From positions 226,687 to 290,686 of the forward strand of contig CALUHR010000013.1 in the NCBI GenBank assembly GCA_944320495.1: DNA of 64,000 bases, given 5' to 3'. Origin of the DNA: Candidatus Methanomethylophilaceae archaeon. GTDB lineage: Archaea; Thermoplasmatota; Thermoplasmata; Methanomassiliicoccales; Methanomethylophilaceae. Below are positions 39,580 to 49,102 of this stretch, piece after piece (position 1 is the stretch's first letter; each line of letters starts with the position of its first letter). The position numbers were made by a program, and so were the translations under genes. The notes beneath the pieces are model-generated. The model searched no databases. It saw only the letters and a program-made list of their open reading frames with translations, and was not told the origin of the DNA.

Positions 39580-41310
39580 TCACACTCCCAGCTCGGCGAA
39601 CTGCTTGTCCATGTCCTCGCTGACGGCCTGAAGCTCGGCGTCGATGTTCTCCTCGTACTTGGCCTGGTTGAACCTGGACCTGACGGGGAGGTACGCGATC
39701 TTGTCGACCTGGACGCCGGCCGCGAGGGCCTTGTCGGACAGGTCGGAGTACTTCTTGATCAGGCCGAGCATGACGTGCTGCCTCTGGATGGGGCAGTAGC
39801 AGTCCACGGGGTGGTACGCATTCTGCTGGAGGAAGATCTCACGGATCATCTTGGCGACCTCGAGGGTCATCTTCTGCTCGTCCGGCAGAGAGTCGGAACC
39901 GACCATCTGCACGACCTCCTGCAGCTCGGACTCCTTCTGGAGGACCTGCATGGCCCACGCCCTGAGGGTGGGGAAGTCCTCGGCGACATTGGCCTTGTAC
40001 CAGTCGACCAGCTGTTTGTCGTACATGGTGTACGAGGTCAGCCAGTTGATGGTGGGGAAGTGACGCCTCTCCCTCAGCTTGGTGTCCAGCGCCCAGAAGA
40101 CGCGGACGATACGGAGGGTGTTCTGAGTGACCGGCTCGGACAGGTCTCCTCCGGGCGGGGAGACGGCTCCGATGACGGAGATGGATCCGTCCTCTCCACA
40201 GAGGGCCCTTGCACGGCAGGCACGCTCGTAGAACTCGGACAGACGTCCGGCGAGGTACGCGGGGTAACCCTCCTCACCGGGCATCTCCTCGAGCCTGGAG
40301 GAGATCTCACGCATGGCCTCGGCCCACCTGGAGGTGGAGTCGGCCATCAGCGCGACGTTGTATCCCATGTCGCGGAAGTACTCGGCGATGGTCATGCCGG
40401 TGTAGACGGACGCCTCACGGGCCGCCACAGGCATGTTGGAGGTGTTGGCGATCAGGACGGTCCTCTTCATCAGGGACTCGCCGGTCCTGGGGTCCACCAG
40501 CTCGGGGAACTCTGTCAGAACCTCGGTCATCTCGTTTCCGCGCTCGCCGCATCCGATGTAGACGACGATCTCGGCGTCGGAGTACTTGGCCAGGGACTGC
40601 TGGGTGACGGTCTTTCCGGTACCGAACGCACCGGGGATGGCGGCCGCACCTCCCTTGGCCAGGGGGAACATCGTGTCGAGGACACGGAGTCCGGTGACCA
40701 GGGGGACATCCGGCTGGTACTTCTCGGCGACGGGCCTGGGGACACGGACGGGCCAGTGCTGGCACATCGTGACCTCTTTGCCGTCGATGACGGCGACGGT
40801 CTCGTCGACGGTGAAGGATCCGCTCTTGATGGAGTCGATCTTTCCCTTCTTGATGTCGATGGGGACCATGATCTTGTGGACCATGGGCCCCTCCTGGACG
40901 GTACCGATGACCTGTCCAGCGGCGACCTCGTCTCCGACGTTGGCGACGGGGACGAAGTCCCATTTCTTCTCGTGGTCAAGACCGGGGGCGGAGACTCCGC
41001 GGTAGATGAAGTCTCCCATCTTCTCCCTGAGTACGGGCAGGGGCCTCTGGATTCCGTCGTAGACCGAGGTCAGGAGACCGGGTCCGAGCTCGACGGACAG
41101 GGGTTTGCCCGTGTTGGTGACGGGCTCACCAGGTTTGATACCGGACGTGTCCTCGTAAACCTGGATGATGGAGTAGTCGCCGATGATCTTGATGACCTCA
41201 CCCATCAGCTGCTCCTTGCCCACGTGCACGACGTCGTACATCTTGGGGGAGATGCCTGTGGCGGTCACCACGGGTCCGGCGACCCTGTAGATTACACCTT
41301 CAGTGCTCAT
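39580..41310 (-). CDS. atpA: A-type ATP synthase catalytic subunit A
   Basis: 576 residues. Walker A GAFGTGKT (near 235), the non-homologous insert typical of A/V-type A subunits (about 110-190), and [16 protein letters not shown] with the catalytic Glu region. It makes ATP using the Na+/H+ gradient. ATG directly follows the atpF TAA (TAAATG). Ends in TGA. Confidence 0.97.
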   Translation of the reverse strand: MSTEGVIYRVAGPVVTATGISPKMYDVVHVGKEQLMGEVIKIIGDYSIIQVYEDTSGIKPGEPVTNTGKPLSVELGPGLLTSVYDGIQRPLPVLREKMGDFIYRGVSAPGLDHEKKWDFVPVANVGDEVAAGQVIGTVQEGPMVHKIMVPIDIKKGKIDSIKSGSFTVDETVAVIDGKEVTMCQHWPVRVPRPVAEKYQPDVPLVTGLRVLDTMFPLAKGGAAAIPGAFGTGKTVTQQSLAKYSDAEIVVYIGCGERGNEMTEVLTEFPELVDPRTGESLMKRTVLIANTSNMPVAAREASVYTGMTIAEYFRDMGYNVALMADSTSRWAEAMREISSRLEEMPGEEGYPAYLAGRLSEFYERACRARALCGEDGSISVIGAVSPPGGDLSEPVTQNTLRIVRVFWALDTKLRERRHFPTINWLTSYTMYDKQLVDWYKANVAEDFPTLRAWAMQVLQKESELQEVVQMVGSDSLPDEQKMTLEVAKMIREIFLQQNAYHPVDCYCPIQRQHVMLGLIKKYSDLSDKALAAGVQVDKIAYLPVRSRFNQAKYEENIDAELQAVSEDMDKQFAELGV

Positions 41311-41616
41311 TTATTCATCCTCTGATTTGTATAAGTCAACTCCAATCGCTCTCTTCACCTTCTCACGGAGATCGCTCTGATCCCCTCCGACCGGCACGAC
41401 GACGGGCTGGATCGAATCCATGACCCTGTGCCTGACGGCGAAAGAGAGGTTGTCCAGATCCTTCGCGTCCACTGCGAGGATACCGATGTTGGGCTGGGAC
41501 ATCGCCTCCAGCATTTTTTCCTGGTAGTTGTCTTTCTCAGCAACGAAGACGCGCCTGATACCGGCGAGCCTGAAGCCGAGCACGAACTCATCGCTGCCTA
41601 TTACTGCGATCTCCAT
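41311..41616 (-). CDS. atpF: A-type ATP synthase subunit F
   Basis: 101 residues, CheY-like fold (IAVIGSDEFVLGFRLAGI...NIGILAVDAKDLD), part of the central stalk. Its ATG at 41616 shares the A with the CGA that ends atpC (CGATGG), the same geometry as the common TGATG overlap. Ends in TAA. Confidence 0.94.
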   Translation of the reverse strand: MEIAVIGSDEFVLGFRLAGIRRVFVAEKDNYQEKMLEAMSQPNIGILAVDAKDLDNLSFAVRHRVMDSIQPVVVPVGGDQSDLREKVKRAIGVDLYKSEDE

Positions 41617-42671
41617 CGGATCACCAGCAACCCTTTGATGGTGTCTGCGTCCAGTCCGCTCTCCACTCCCCTCGAGATGGTCCTGATGTTGCTGACCTCG
41701 ATCTCCTTGTGGATCATGTAGTCGATGATGGGGACCACCGACAGGGGGTACATGTGGGAGAACTTGTTCGCGGCGGCGATCTCGTACTTCTTCATCTCGG
41801 TGACGACCTCCCTGATGCTCACCTTGTCGGATTCCACGAGTCCCTTGATGGAGTCGTAGAATTCGAGGCGGGACAGGTCGGAGGACGCGGCGGCGATGGT
41901 CTCCGCGTTGGCGAGCTGAGTCGCGTAGCGGGTGTCGATCTGCCTTCCCCCGGGGATGATGTACTTCATCACGACCTCGCCGTGGATCCCCTCCGCCTTG
42001 AGCTTGAGGATCGTCTCGAGGTTCTTGATGTCGATCTCCGTCCTGACGTAGTCCTGGAACATCCTGGTCGGCCTGGAGGTGGGGTTGATGCTCTTGACCA
42101 GCCTCACGTAGTGGGCCTTGTCCAGGTAGTCCTCGATCTCTCCCAGGTTCCCGGTCGACTTGTAGGTCGAGATGACGTCCTGGGGGATCGTGATGTGTTC
42201 CATCTTGTCGTAGTTCGCGATTATGTCTTCCACACTGTCGAGCGAGAGCAGCTTCTCCAGAGACTCGGAGTCCAGACTTCCGGCGGGGACCAGGTCCTCC
42301 CTGATTCCCTCGGGGTCAAGTCCGTACGACTTGCCGCGCAGGATGACCTTCAGGTTCCAGATGTCCCACTTCTCGAGGTACGCCTGGACCATGCCCTTGA
42401 GCTCTCCCTGGGAGGCCTGCAGGATGCTGCTGAACACCTTCGCCATGTTGGTGTAGGTGGCGTGCTCCACGAGGTCCATCCCCTCCAGCCTGCCGGCGAG
42501 GTCGGTCATCTCCTTCTGATAACCGGACTCGCTGATGTAGCGGGAGATCTCCGGGACGCTCATGAGCAGCATCTTGTTGTAGTCCTCGTCCTTGAGGAGA
42601 AGGGCCTTCTTGGCCTTCACCCTGGACACGGCATACGCGTAGTTGCCTGCCCTTCCGCTGCGGTTGAACAT
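41616..42671 (-). CDS. atpC: A-type ATP synthase subunit C, ends at CGA
   Basis: 351 residues, three helical repeats of the funnel that couples the c-ring to the stalk (NYAYAVSRVKAKKALLL at the start). ATG 42671 is preferred: GGTGA lies 5 bases upstream. The frame meets CGA at 41618-41616 after TIKGLLVI, overlapping the atpF ATG; it then reads four more codons to a TAA. No earlier in-frame CGA in about 350 codons. Confidence 0.92.
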
Positions 42672-42676
42672 TGCTC

Positions 42677-43234
42677 TCACCCGAAGAGGATGTCGGACAC
42701 CTTCTTGATCTCGCGGTCCCAGATGGACTGCAGGATCGTGGAGTACTGCATGTCGACCTCGACGGAGCCGTCCTCGCTCTGGAAGATCAGTCCGGAGGAG
42801 ATCTTGGAGTCCTTCACGACCTCGCTGACACCGAGCTCGGCGGCGGTGAAGTCGTCCTTCTCGGACATGAGAGCCCTGGGGTTCTCGATGATGCCCTTGG
42901 CGACTTTGACCATTGCCTTGTACTGGGTGAGCTTCTCCGCGGCGGAGGCGCCCTCCAGGTCAGCGAGCATGCTGTCGAACGTCTGGGCGAGGATCTCCTT
43001 CTTCTTAGCAAGGACGATCTTCTTGCTCTCGAGCTCGGCGCTGGAGAGCTCCTGGCGCTCGAGGCGCTCAATGGCCTCCTTCAGCCTCTTGTCCTCTTTC
43101 TCCTTCAACTCGGCGATCTTCGCCTCGGCGTCGGCGGTGATCTTCGCGACCTCCTCGTCAGCCTCGGCCTTCAGGGCAGCCGCCTTGGCGTCTGCATCCC
43201 TGGAGATCTCCTGAGTTACGTTCGCTAGTGCCAT
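42677..43234 (-). CDS. atpE: A-type ATP synthase subunit E
   Basis: 185 residues: a long charged N-terminal helix (ADAKAAALKAEADEEVAKI...) and a C-terminal alpha/beta domain (SSGLIFQSEDGSVEVDMQ). Peripheral stalk partner of subunit H. Ends in TGA and overlaps the possible GTG start of atpC. Confidence 0.93.
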   Translation of the reverse strand: MALANVTQEISRDADAKAAALKAEADEEVAKITADAEAKIAELKEKEDKRLKEAIERLERQELSSAELESKKIVLAKKKEILAQTFDSMLADLEGASAAEKLTQYKAMVKVAKGIIENPRALMSEKDDFTAAELGVSEVVKDSKISSGLIFQSEDGSVEVDMQYSTILQSIWDREIKKVSDILFG

Positions 43235-43253
43235 GAGAATACCTCTCGACGGC

Positions 43254-43493
43254 TCACATCACGAAGATACAGAGGATAGAGATGACCAGACCGAAGATGA
43301 CGATAGTCTCGGGCAGCACGGTGAACATCAGCGCCTTTCCGAAGAGGGACATGTCCTCGGTGATGGCTCCGACGGCCGCGGCTCCGATGTCTTTCTCGGC
43401 CATACCGGATCCGATACCGGCGAGTCCGACGGCGAGTCCAGCTCCAATAGCGACGAGTCCAGGGGTAATGTCGACGATTCCGTTCTCTATCAT
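43254..43493 (-). CDS. atpK: A-type ATP synthase membrane rotor subunit K (c)
   Basis: 79 residues, one helical hairpin (two transmembrane helices). The ion-binding Glu is in LPETIVIFGL of helix 2, preceded by the Gly-rich GAGLAVGLAGIGSGM of helix 1. I could not decide Na+ or H+ specificity from the ligands. Ends in TGA. Confidence 0.94.
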   Translation of the reverse strand: MIENGIVDITPGLVAIGAGLAVGLAGIGSGMAEKDIGAAAVGAITEDMSLFGKALMFTVLPETIVIFGLVISILCIFVM

Positions 43494-43515
43494 TTGTTAC
43501 ACCTCATTGTTTGCT

Positions 43516-45570
43516 TTACGCGTTGGTTGAAACTGTTTTCTTGCGTTTGATTGCGAGAGGCTCAAACTCGATTCCTCCGCCGTCGAAGAACTTGGCCATG
43601 AACTCCACGTACTGCAACCTGAGACCGTGCAGACCGGCGGAGATGATAGCCAGAGTCCAGATCATAAGATGGCCGAAGGCGATCATGATCAGGCAGAACA
43701 CCAGACCGACGATGCTTCCCTCGAATGATCCAGTTCCCGCGGTCGCGTCCCAGACATAGCCTCCGAACATGTCGATGGCGATGTAGTTGAACGCGAGCGC
43801 CATACCCGCCTTGGACATACCGATGGCAGCCAGACGAGCGTATGAAAGGACGTTTCCGATGATTCCGGGCAGCTCCAGGATAGCCTGCGCACCCTCGTGG
43901 CGGTTCAGGACCGTTCCGACGATGATCAGGACGATACCGAGGATGATGCACACCAGGTCAACGGTCATCAGGCCCGACTCGAGCCAGAAGATAAGGTAGT
44001 TGGCGAGTCCGTAGCACATGAAGACGATTCCGAGGAAGGCGAGCAGCCAGCCGCCCTTCTCCATGAACGCGTGCTTGAATCCGTGCTGGATCGTCTTGTT
44101 GTAGATGGCGCATATGTACCCCAGTGCGAGGTGCACGACACCGATGTAGACGGTCAGCTTCATCAGGAAGCCGATCCACTCGGCACCGATCTTGCTGACT
44201 CCGTGGCCCTCGGGCAGGAACGAGAAGAAGCCGGCGATGGCCTCGTGGTTGAGACCCAGCAGCTGCTCCCATGTATGGGTGACTCCATCAGTCGGGATGC
44301 CGACGAAGTGCATTCCGAGGCATTCTCCGAAGAAGAAGAATCCGAAGATGAATGCCCATATTCCTCCGAAGAAGAACACGGTGGCGATTGCGCGCCAGTC
44401 TTTGTGGTGCGTGACCTTGAGGCCGTACGCTCCAAGGATTATGAACGGGATTGCATATCCCACGTCTCCGACCATGAACCCGAAGAACAGGGGGAAGAAG
44501 ATGGCGATCAGGATGGAAGGGTCAATCTCCTGATACTTGGGCACCGACACCAGCTTGGTGGGGTACTCGAACTCCTTCGCGACCACTCCGTTGTTCATCT
44601 TGGTCGGCGGTTCCCTGAACCTCTTCTCGATGTCGTCCACTCCGTCGAGGGACCTGCCGCGGGTCTCCTGGACCTCCACGTAGACGCTCTCGACCTTGGT
44701 CTCGAGCTCGTTCTTGACGAACCCGGCCTTGGACTCGGGCACCCACGCGTCGATCACGAAGGTGTACTCGCTGTTGGCAATCCTGAGGGGAAGCTCCCCT
44801 TTCTCGACCTCGATGGACAACTCCTCATCGGAGGCTTCGAGGAAATCCGTATACTTCACCATGAGGCTCTCGATATGTTTTCCGATGCTGTCGAGCTCGC
44901 TCGTCGCAGCCTCTTCCTCGCGCGCAATCGCCGTGAGGGCGGCGGACGGGGATCCGGTGATGCCCTCGGGGACGACGATCTCGGAGAAGCCGTGCTCGGC
45001 CAGAATGCTCTGGACCTTGTCACGGACCTCGTTCCTGGCGAAGACCGCTATGACATTGCCCTCCTTCTTGTCGAAGGAGGAGAAGACCTCCACATCCGCG
45101 TTGACGAGGTCTGTGGAGGGGTCGTCTGCGACGGTGCCGACCATGGAGAATATGCTCCTGTAACCGGAGTACATCTCGAGGTCGATCGGCAGCCTGGAAA
45201 GGATTTCGAGATTCCTCTTGGTAGCGCTTAGCTCGGTGATTCTCTGATTGAGATCATTCCGCCTGTCGAAGACGGCATTAACCTCCGCCTCGACAGTCTC
45301 GACGCTGTCAGATGAAATCTGGCTCTTGATCTCGGCCTCGGGTATGGGGTTGGACTTCACCTTGGGGGTGATGCCGAGTCCCTTCTCCATCGCACGCACC
45401 TTCAGCAGCCTCTCGGATGCCTTAGGCGAGTACGGACGGGAAGTCCCGAGACTGAAACCTTCATCCGCGCCGACGGTATGATCGATCAGGTGGATGGATC
45501 CTACATCGTAGATGACCTGGATGGCATCGTCGATGTGGGATTTGGCACCCACAATCACAATCCTACTCAT
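43516..45570 (-). CDS. atpI: A-type ATP synthase subunit I (a)
   Basis: 684 residues: cytosolic N-terminal half (coiled coils, about 1-340) and a C-terminal membrane half with about 8 helices; the ion-channel Arg lies in LSYARLAAIGMSKAG. It forms the stator half-channels. ATG 45570 (MSRIVIVG) follows the atpH stop by 4 bases; a further ATG lies at 45588. No in-frame CGA in 685 codons. Ends in TAA. Confidence 0.94.
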   Translation of the reverse strand: MSRIVIVGAKSHIDDAIQVIYDVGSIHLIDHTVGADEGFSLGTSRPYSPKASERLLKVRAMEKGLGITPKVKSNPIPEAEIKSQISSDSVETVEAEVNAVFDRRNDLNQRITELSATKRNLEILSRLPIDLEMYSGYRSIFSMVGTVADDPSTDLVNADVEVFSSFDKKEGNVIAVFARNEVRDKVQSILAEHGFSEIVVPEGITGSPSAALTAIAREEEAATSELDSIGKHIESLMVKYTDFLEASDEELSIEVEKGELPLRIANSEYTFVIDAWVPESKAGFVKNELETKVESVYVEVQETRGRSLDGVDDIEKRFREPPTKMNNGVVAKEFEYPTKLVSVPKYQEIDPSILIAIFFPLFFGFMVGDVGYAIPFIILGAYGLKVTHHKDWRAIATVFFFGGIWAFIFGFFFFGECLGMHFVGIPTDGVTHTWEQLLGLNHEAIAGFFSFLPEGHGVSKIGAEWIGFLMKLTVYIGVVHLALGYICAIYNKTIQHGFKHAFMEKGGWLLAFLGIVFMCYGLANYLIFWLESGLMTVDLVCIILGIVLIIVGTVLNRHEGAQAILELPGIIGNVLSYARLAAIGMSKAGMALAFNYIAIDMFGGYVWDATAGTGSFEGSIVGLVFCLIMIAFGHLMIWTLAIISAGLHGLRLQYVEFMAKFFDGGGIEFEPLAIKRKKTVSTNA

Positions 45571-45574
45571 CGAC

Positions 45575-45916
45575 TCAGGAAGTGACATTTAGGGTCCTCT
45601 CGAATTCATTTTTGAGAAAATCTTTGACTTCCTGCATTTTCGCCTCGGAGCCCTTGGTGAAGGTCTCGGCCTCCAGCCTGCCGGTGGCAAGCATGGACTC
45701 GCGCTTGACCTTCAGGTCGGCGGTCTCCTTGGCGATCGCGGATTCGTAAGAGCTGCGCATCTGAGCCTCAGCGTCCTGAATCTTCTTCACAGAATCCCTG
45801 CGGGATTCGGCGATGGCGGACTTCTTGTCGGCCTCGGCCTGAGCGACCTTGGCGTCGGCATCCGCCTCCGCTTTCTTAATTTCCGAAAGTATGTCGATTC
45901 GGCTCAAATTCAACAC
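45575..45916 (-). CDS. atpH: A-type ATP synthase subunit H (peripheral stalk)
   Basis: 113 residues, almost entirely one Ala/Lys/Glu-rich coiled coil with right-handed-like 11-residue periodicity, pairing with subunit E. The start is GTG 45916 or TTG 45913, behind a TATA-like GGTTATAGTTAAG. Codon 6 is CGA (45901-45899), the only in-frame CGA I found inside a gene. No standard start codon lies between it and the conserved coil, so here CGA is apparently read, or a non-standard start is used. Confidence 0.85.
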   Translation of the reverse strand: MLNLSRIDILSEIKKAEADADAKVAQAEADKKSAIAESRRDSVKKIQDAEAQMRSSYESAIAKETADLKVKRESMLATGRLEAETFTKGSEAKMQEVKDFLKNEFERTLNVTS

Positions 45917-46016
45917 TCCCCGACCCTAGGAGTTCGTATCTTCTCGCGATACTTAACTATAACCCCCTCCAGAGGGTGCTGGGTGGCGGACGGCACGATA
46001 AGAGCCAGACGCTCCA

Positions 46017-46466
46017 TCATTGGAGATGGAACTGTCTTGTCACAATGTCAGTCTCTTTGAGAAGGCTGTGGGACAGATCGTCGATGTATCCCTCGTCGTA
46101 GACGATCTCCCTGATTCCCGCGTTGATGAGGATCTTGGCACACATGGAGCACGGGAACGTGGTCGTGTATATCGTCGCCCCGTTCACGCTGACGCCGAAA
46201 TATGCGGCCTGGGTCACCGCGTTCTGTTCTGCGTGGACGCCCCTACACAGCTCGTGCCTGGTCCCGGACGGGATGTTCATCTGGACTCTGATACAACCGA
46301 GCTCCTCGCAGTGGCGCGTACCCTTGGGGGAACCGTTGTAGCCCGTGGACAGAACCCTCTTGTCCTTGACGATGACGGCCCCTACCTTCCTCCTGAGGCA
46401 TGTGGACCTCGTGGAGACGAGCCGGGCCATCTGCATAAAGTACTCGTCGTTGCTGGGTCTGTCCAT
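46017..46466 (-). CDS. dCMP deaminase (ComEB family)
   Basis: 149 residues of a zinc cytidine/deoxycytidylate deaminase: ligands and proton shuttle in HAEQNAV and PCSMCAK, plus the second-metal region TRHCEELGC. It makes dUMP for thymidylate synthesis. Ends in TGA; divergent from the signal peptidase gene. Confidence 0.92.
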   Translation of the reverse strand: MDRPSNDEYFMQMARLVSTRSTCLRRKVGAVIVKDKRVLSTGYNGSPKGTRHCEELGCIRVQMNIPSGTRHELCRGVHAEQNAVTQAAYFGVSVNGATIYTTTFPCSMCAKILINAGIREIVYDEGYIDDLSHSLLKETDIVTRQFHLQ

Positions 46467-46568
46467 ACGCTTGTATCATGCGTCACATATAAGGGAATTC
46501 TGAACGGAAACTGGGTCGTCCGGACGTCCGTACTGTTTTTATTTATTCGAAACCAGTTGTGGTGTCCA

Positions 46569-47426
46569 GTGAGCGGGGACAACAAGGGATTCATTCTGAC
46601 GATTCTGGTCATAGTCATCGTGTTTGTCGGCGGATACGCCGCACTCGTAGTGTACACAGGATCCAGCGTCCCCTTCAGCTCCGTCGTCTCCGAGAGCATG
46701 CAGCACGACAACGACAGGTCCCAGATCGGCGTCATAGACACCGGGGACATAGTCATCGTGCGCGACCCGGACAAGACCGACATCCACAGCTACGTGGAGA
46801 GCGTCGCCGACGGCTACGAGTCCTTCGGGAACTACGGATCCGTGATAATCTACAACCGCGTGGGACAGAACCCCGTCATCCACAGAGCGATGCTGTGGCT
46901 GGACTACAACGGGGACGGAACGTGGTCAGCTCCCGACCTCGCGAACATCCAAGGAAGCTGGTACTATCAATACGAGACCGTGAACAGCGAGACCGGCGAG
47001 GTCACCGTCACGAGGGGCACTGACTACATGAACATACGCGGGGAGCTCCACTTCCTTGACCTGGACGGAAAGACCCCGTACATCGACCTGGATTCCCTCG
47101 CAGTCAAGAAGAGCGGATTCCTCACCATGGGCGACAACCACGAGACCAACCCGAACTTCGACCAGCAGTCCGGGATAGTCGACCATCTGATCTCCCATGA
47201 GGACATCAAATCGGTGGCGGTCATCGAGATTCCATGGATGGGATCCCTGAAGCTGCTCATCAACGGAAGCGACAATCTGGCACATGTGCCGAACAGCGTC
47301 CCGTCCCTGATAATGGAGATAGTCCTCGTGTTCTCGGCGCTCATGCTCCTCGATTTCCTCACCGTGTTCAGATACAACAGGAAGAGACAGAGGAAGATCG
47401 AGCTGGTCGAGAAGTGGAAGGGACGA
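46569..47426 (+). CDS. Signal peptidase I (archaeal/ER type), ends at CGA
   Basis: 285 residues. An N-terminal membrane anchor (ILTILVIVIVFVGGYAALVV), Ser nucleophile in VVSESMQHDN, His in PVIHRAM (the Sec11-type Ser-His pair), MGDNHETNPNFDQ, and a second membrane helix near the C-terminus. GTG 46569 follows TTTTTATTTATT by about 25 bases. The frame meets CGA at 47424 after VEKWKG; the next 38 codons to TGA would translate an origin repeat and enter cdc6, so the CGA end is favoured. Confidence 0.85.
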
Positions 47427-47430
47427 CGCC

Positions 47431-47461
47431 GACCCACCCACCCCTCCATTTCCACTGCGAA
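47431..47461 (-). repeat. Origin recognition box, distal copy
   Basis: A 31-base sequence identical, in inverted orientation, to the one at 49009-49039. It contains CAGTGGAAATGGAGGGG, close to the archaeal ORB core (TCCAGTGGAAAC plus a G-string). It lies between the signal peptidase and cdc6 ends. Confidence 0.75.
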
Positions 47462-47506
47462 CTCCGGAAGGGTGTACCCCCTTCGAAGACACGTGAAAAA
47501 CGACGC

Positions 47507-48739
47507 TCAGATGAGCGTCGTCTGCTTCGGAGGCTTGTAATCAGCGAAGACCTCGTCCTCCTTCAGCATCTCGATGATGTCCTTGGAGATGCAAAGCTCG
47601 ATCTCCTTTGTGCGACCCGCGTTGCCATAGGATTTGAGTTTCGCATGGATGACACCGAGCATGTCGAGCTCCTGGATGAGACCGGTGATCCTCCTCTGGG
47701 AGAGGACCGACTGACCTATGTTCTCGCAGACGTATCTGTAAGAAGAATAGACATCGCCGGTCGTCATGACGGGCATGTCATTCTCGGTGTTCCTGATGAT
47801 GCCCATGAGAAGGATCTTGGACTGGATGGTGAGGGTTTTGATGACCTCGGTCATCGCATCGATCTCGATCTTGTTCTTGGCGGAACGGACATGAGCCGAG
47901 GTAATCTTGGAATCACCGTTCCTTCCGGCTATCTCCGCGGAGATCCTCAGAAGATCGAGGGCGCGTCTCGCATCCCCCATCTCCTGCGCAGAGAGAGCAG
48001 CGCAGTAGGGAATCACATCCTCGTCGAGGACTCCGTCCTCGAACGCGAACTTCGCCCTGTTGTAGAGGATGTCCTCGAGCTGCTGGACGTTGTAAGGAGG
48101 GAAGACGATCTTCTCCTCTCCGAGCCTGCTCTTGATCTTCGGACTCAGGAGATCCGTGAACTTGGCATTGTTGGTGATGCCTATGATGGAGACCCTCGAT
48201 TTCTTCAGGACCTCGTTCAGTGTGGTGAGATAGTAGAAGATGTCGTCGCCGTTCCTCTCGACGGATCTGTCGATTTCGTCCAGAACGACAACGAAGATCC
48301 TGTTCTCGTTGTCGATGACCTCTGCCAGAGCGGTGAGGATTTTGTCCAGACTCCACCCGGTGAACGGGATCTTGTTGTTGCTCGGATCCTTGACGATCTG
48401 GTTGGAGATGCTGTACATTATTCCGTATGCGGTGTCGTTGACCTCGCAGTTCACATAGATGAAACACACATGGTCCTCGTTCGGGTCGGCCTTCTTCAGT
48501 TCCTTCCCGATGTAGGTCATGACCGCGGTCTTTCCCGTTCCCGTCTTTCCGAAGATCAGGATGTTGGATGGCTTGTTGTCTCCCAACGCAGGTGCGAGGA
48601 TCTCGACGATGGCGTCGATCTTGTCCTTCCTGTGCGGCAGGTTGTCCGGGATGTAGGTGGTCTGCAGTATCTTCGAGTCCTTCACGAGACTGTGCCTCGT
48701 GCTCACGTACTGTGTGAAGATGCTGGATCCCTCTTCCAT
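47507..48739 (-). CDS. cdc6: Orc1/Cdc6 origin-binding initiator
   Basis: 410 residues. Walker A FGKTGTGKTAVM (near residue 62), Walker B VVVLDEIDR, sensor 1 IGITNNAKF, and a C-terminal winged helix (SVLSQRRITGLIQELDMLGVI). It marks the replication origin and loads MCM. I prefer ATG 48739: the TATA (GCATTATATCAT, about 48773-48784) is 25-30 bases from a start just before it, whereas ATG 48760 lies too close. Origin repeats overlap its 5' end. Ends in TGA. Confidence 0.95.
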   Translation of the reverse strand: MEEGSSIFTQYVSTRHSLVKDSKILQTTYIPDNLPHRKDKIDAIVEILAPALGDNKPSNILIFGKTGTGKTAVMTYIGKELKKADPNEDHVCFIYVNCEVNDTAYGIMYSISNQIVKDPSNNKIPFTGWSLDKILTALAEVIDNENRIFVVVLDEIDRSVERNGDDIFYYLTTLNEVLKKSRVSIIGITNNAKFTDLLSPKIKSRLGEEKIVFPPYNVQQLEDILYNRAKFAFEDGVLDEDVIPYCAALSAQEMGDARRALDLLRISAEIAGRNGDSKITSAHVRSAKNKIEIDAMTEVIKTLTIQSKILLMGIIRNTENDMPVMTTGDVYSSYRYVCENIGQSVLSQRRITGLIQELDMLGVIHAKLKSYGNAGRTKEIELCISKDIIEMLKEDEVFADYKPPKQTTLI

Positions 48740-48766
48740 TGGAAACACCGCTGTTTCCATTGAATG
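48732..48766. repeat. Inverted pair of short ORB elements over the cdc6 start
   Basis: TTCCATTGGAAACA and its near-inverse TGTTTCCATTGAA face each other across four bases (arms 48741-48747 and 48752-48758). They cover the region between promoter and start of cdc6, so binding could also autoregulate it. Confidence 0.6.
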
Positions 48767-48799
48767 GGAGATATGATATAATGCTTTGGGAGACCTCAG

Positions 48800-48812
48800 T
48801 TTCCAGTGGAAA
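48800..48812. repeat. Palindromic mini-ORB
   Basis: TTTCCAGTGGAAA, the symmetrical core of the ORB consensus, 60 bases upstream of cdc6. Confidence 0.6.
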
Positions 48813-48896
48813 TCCCACGACTCCGGACATCCGGTGTGGAAGTTGATTTTATAGAAGAATGCTGTACGCGGATTAAGCCCCAGGAGTGGTTAGAAA

Positions 48897-48977
48897 ATGA
48901 AAGGATGGCTTGTCATCGGCGCCTGTGTAGTGTGTATTCTCCTCTTCATCGGATTCCTCTACGTCGTCGGATCCTGA
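48897..48977 (+). CDS. 26-residue membrane microprotein within the origin
   Basis: MKGWLVIGACVVCILLFIGF then LYVVGS: one hydrophobic helix and nothing else. TTTTATAGAAG (48847) gives a promoter about 45 bases upstream and AGGAG precedes the ATG by 11 bases. Ends in TGA. Too short to judge coding status by composition. Confidence 0.45.
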   Translation: MKGWLVIGACVVCILLFIGFLYVVGS

Positions 48978-49008
48978 ACTCTGAAACACACCCATACCCC
49001 TCTAGCGG

Positions 49009-49039
49009 TTCGCAGTGGAAATGGAGGGGTGGGTGGGTC
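49009..49039 (+). repeat. Origin recognition box, proximal copy
   Basis: The 31-base ORB that matches 47431-47461 exactly in reverse complement. The G-rich flank GGGGTGGGTGGG corresponds to the ORB G-string that orients Cdc6 binding. Confidence 0.75.
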
Positions 49040-49102
49040 CTCGTCGGTGCAGTGCTGACGCAGGACATCGACATTATATCCCAGTGCCGACAGGGACGTC
49101 CC

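Larger units (their letters stand above)
48720..49040. other. Probable replication origin (oriC)
   Basis: A cdc6 gene, four ORB-like elements (distal one at 47431) and the AT-rich stretch 48765-48860 coincide. Archaeal origins commonly sit next to cdc6 and contain inverted ORBs around an AT-rich unwinding region. The call is established-pattern inference; no unwinding site is proven. Confidence 0.75.

Noticed and set aside
47427..47540. Signal peptidase tail of 38 residues beyond the CGA
   Set aside because: That stretch is the exact inverted ORB repeat plus cdc6 3' sequence, so it is explained without being coding.
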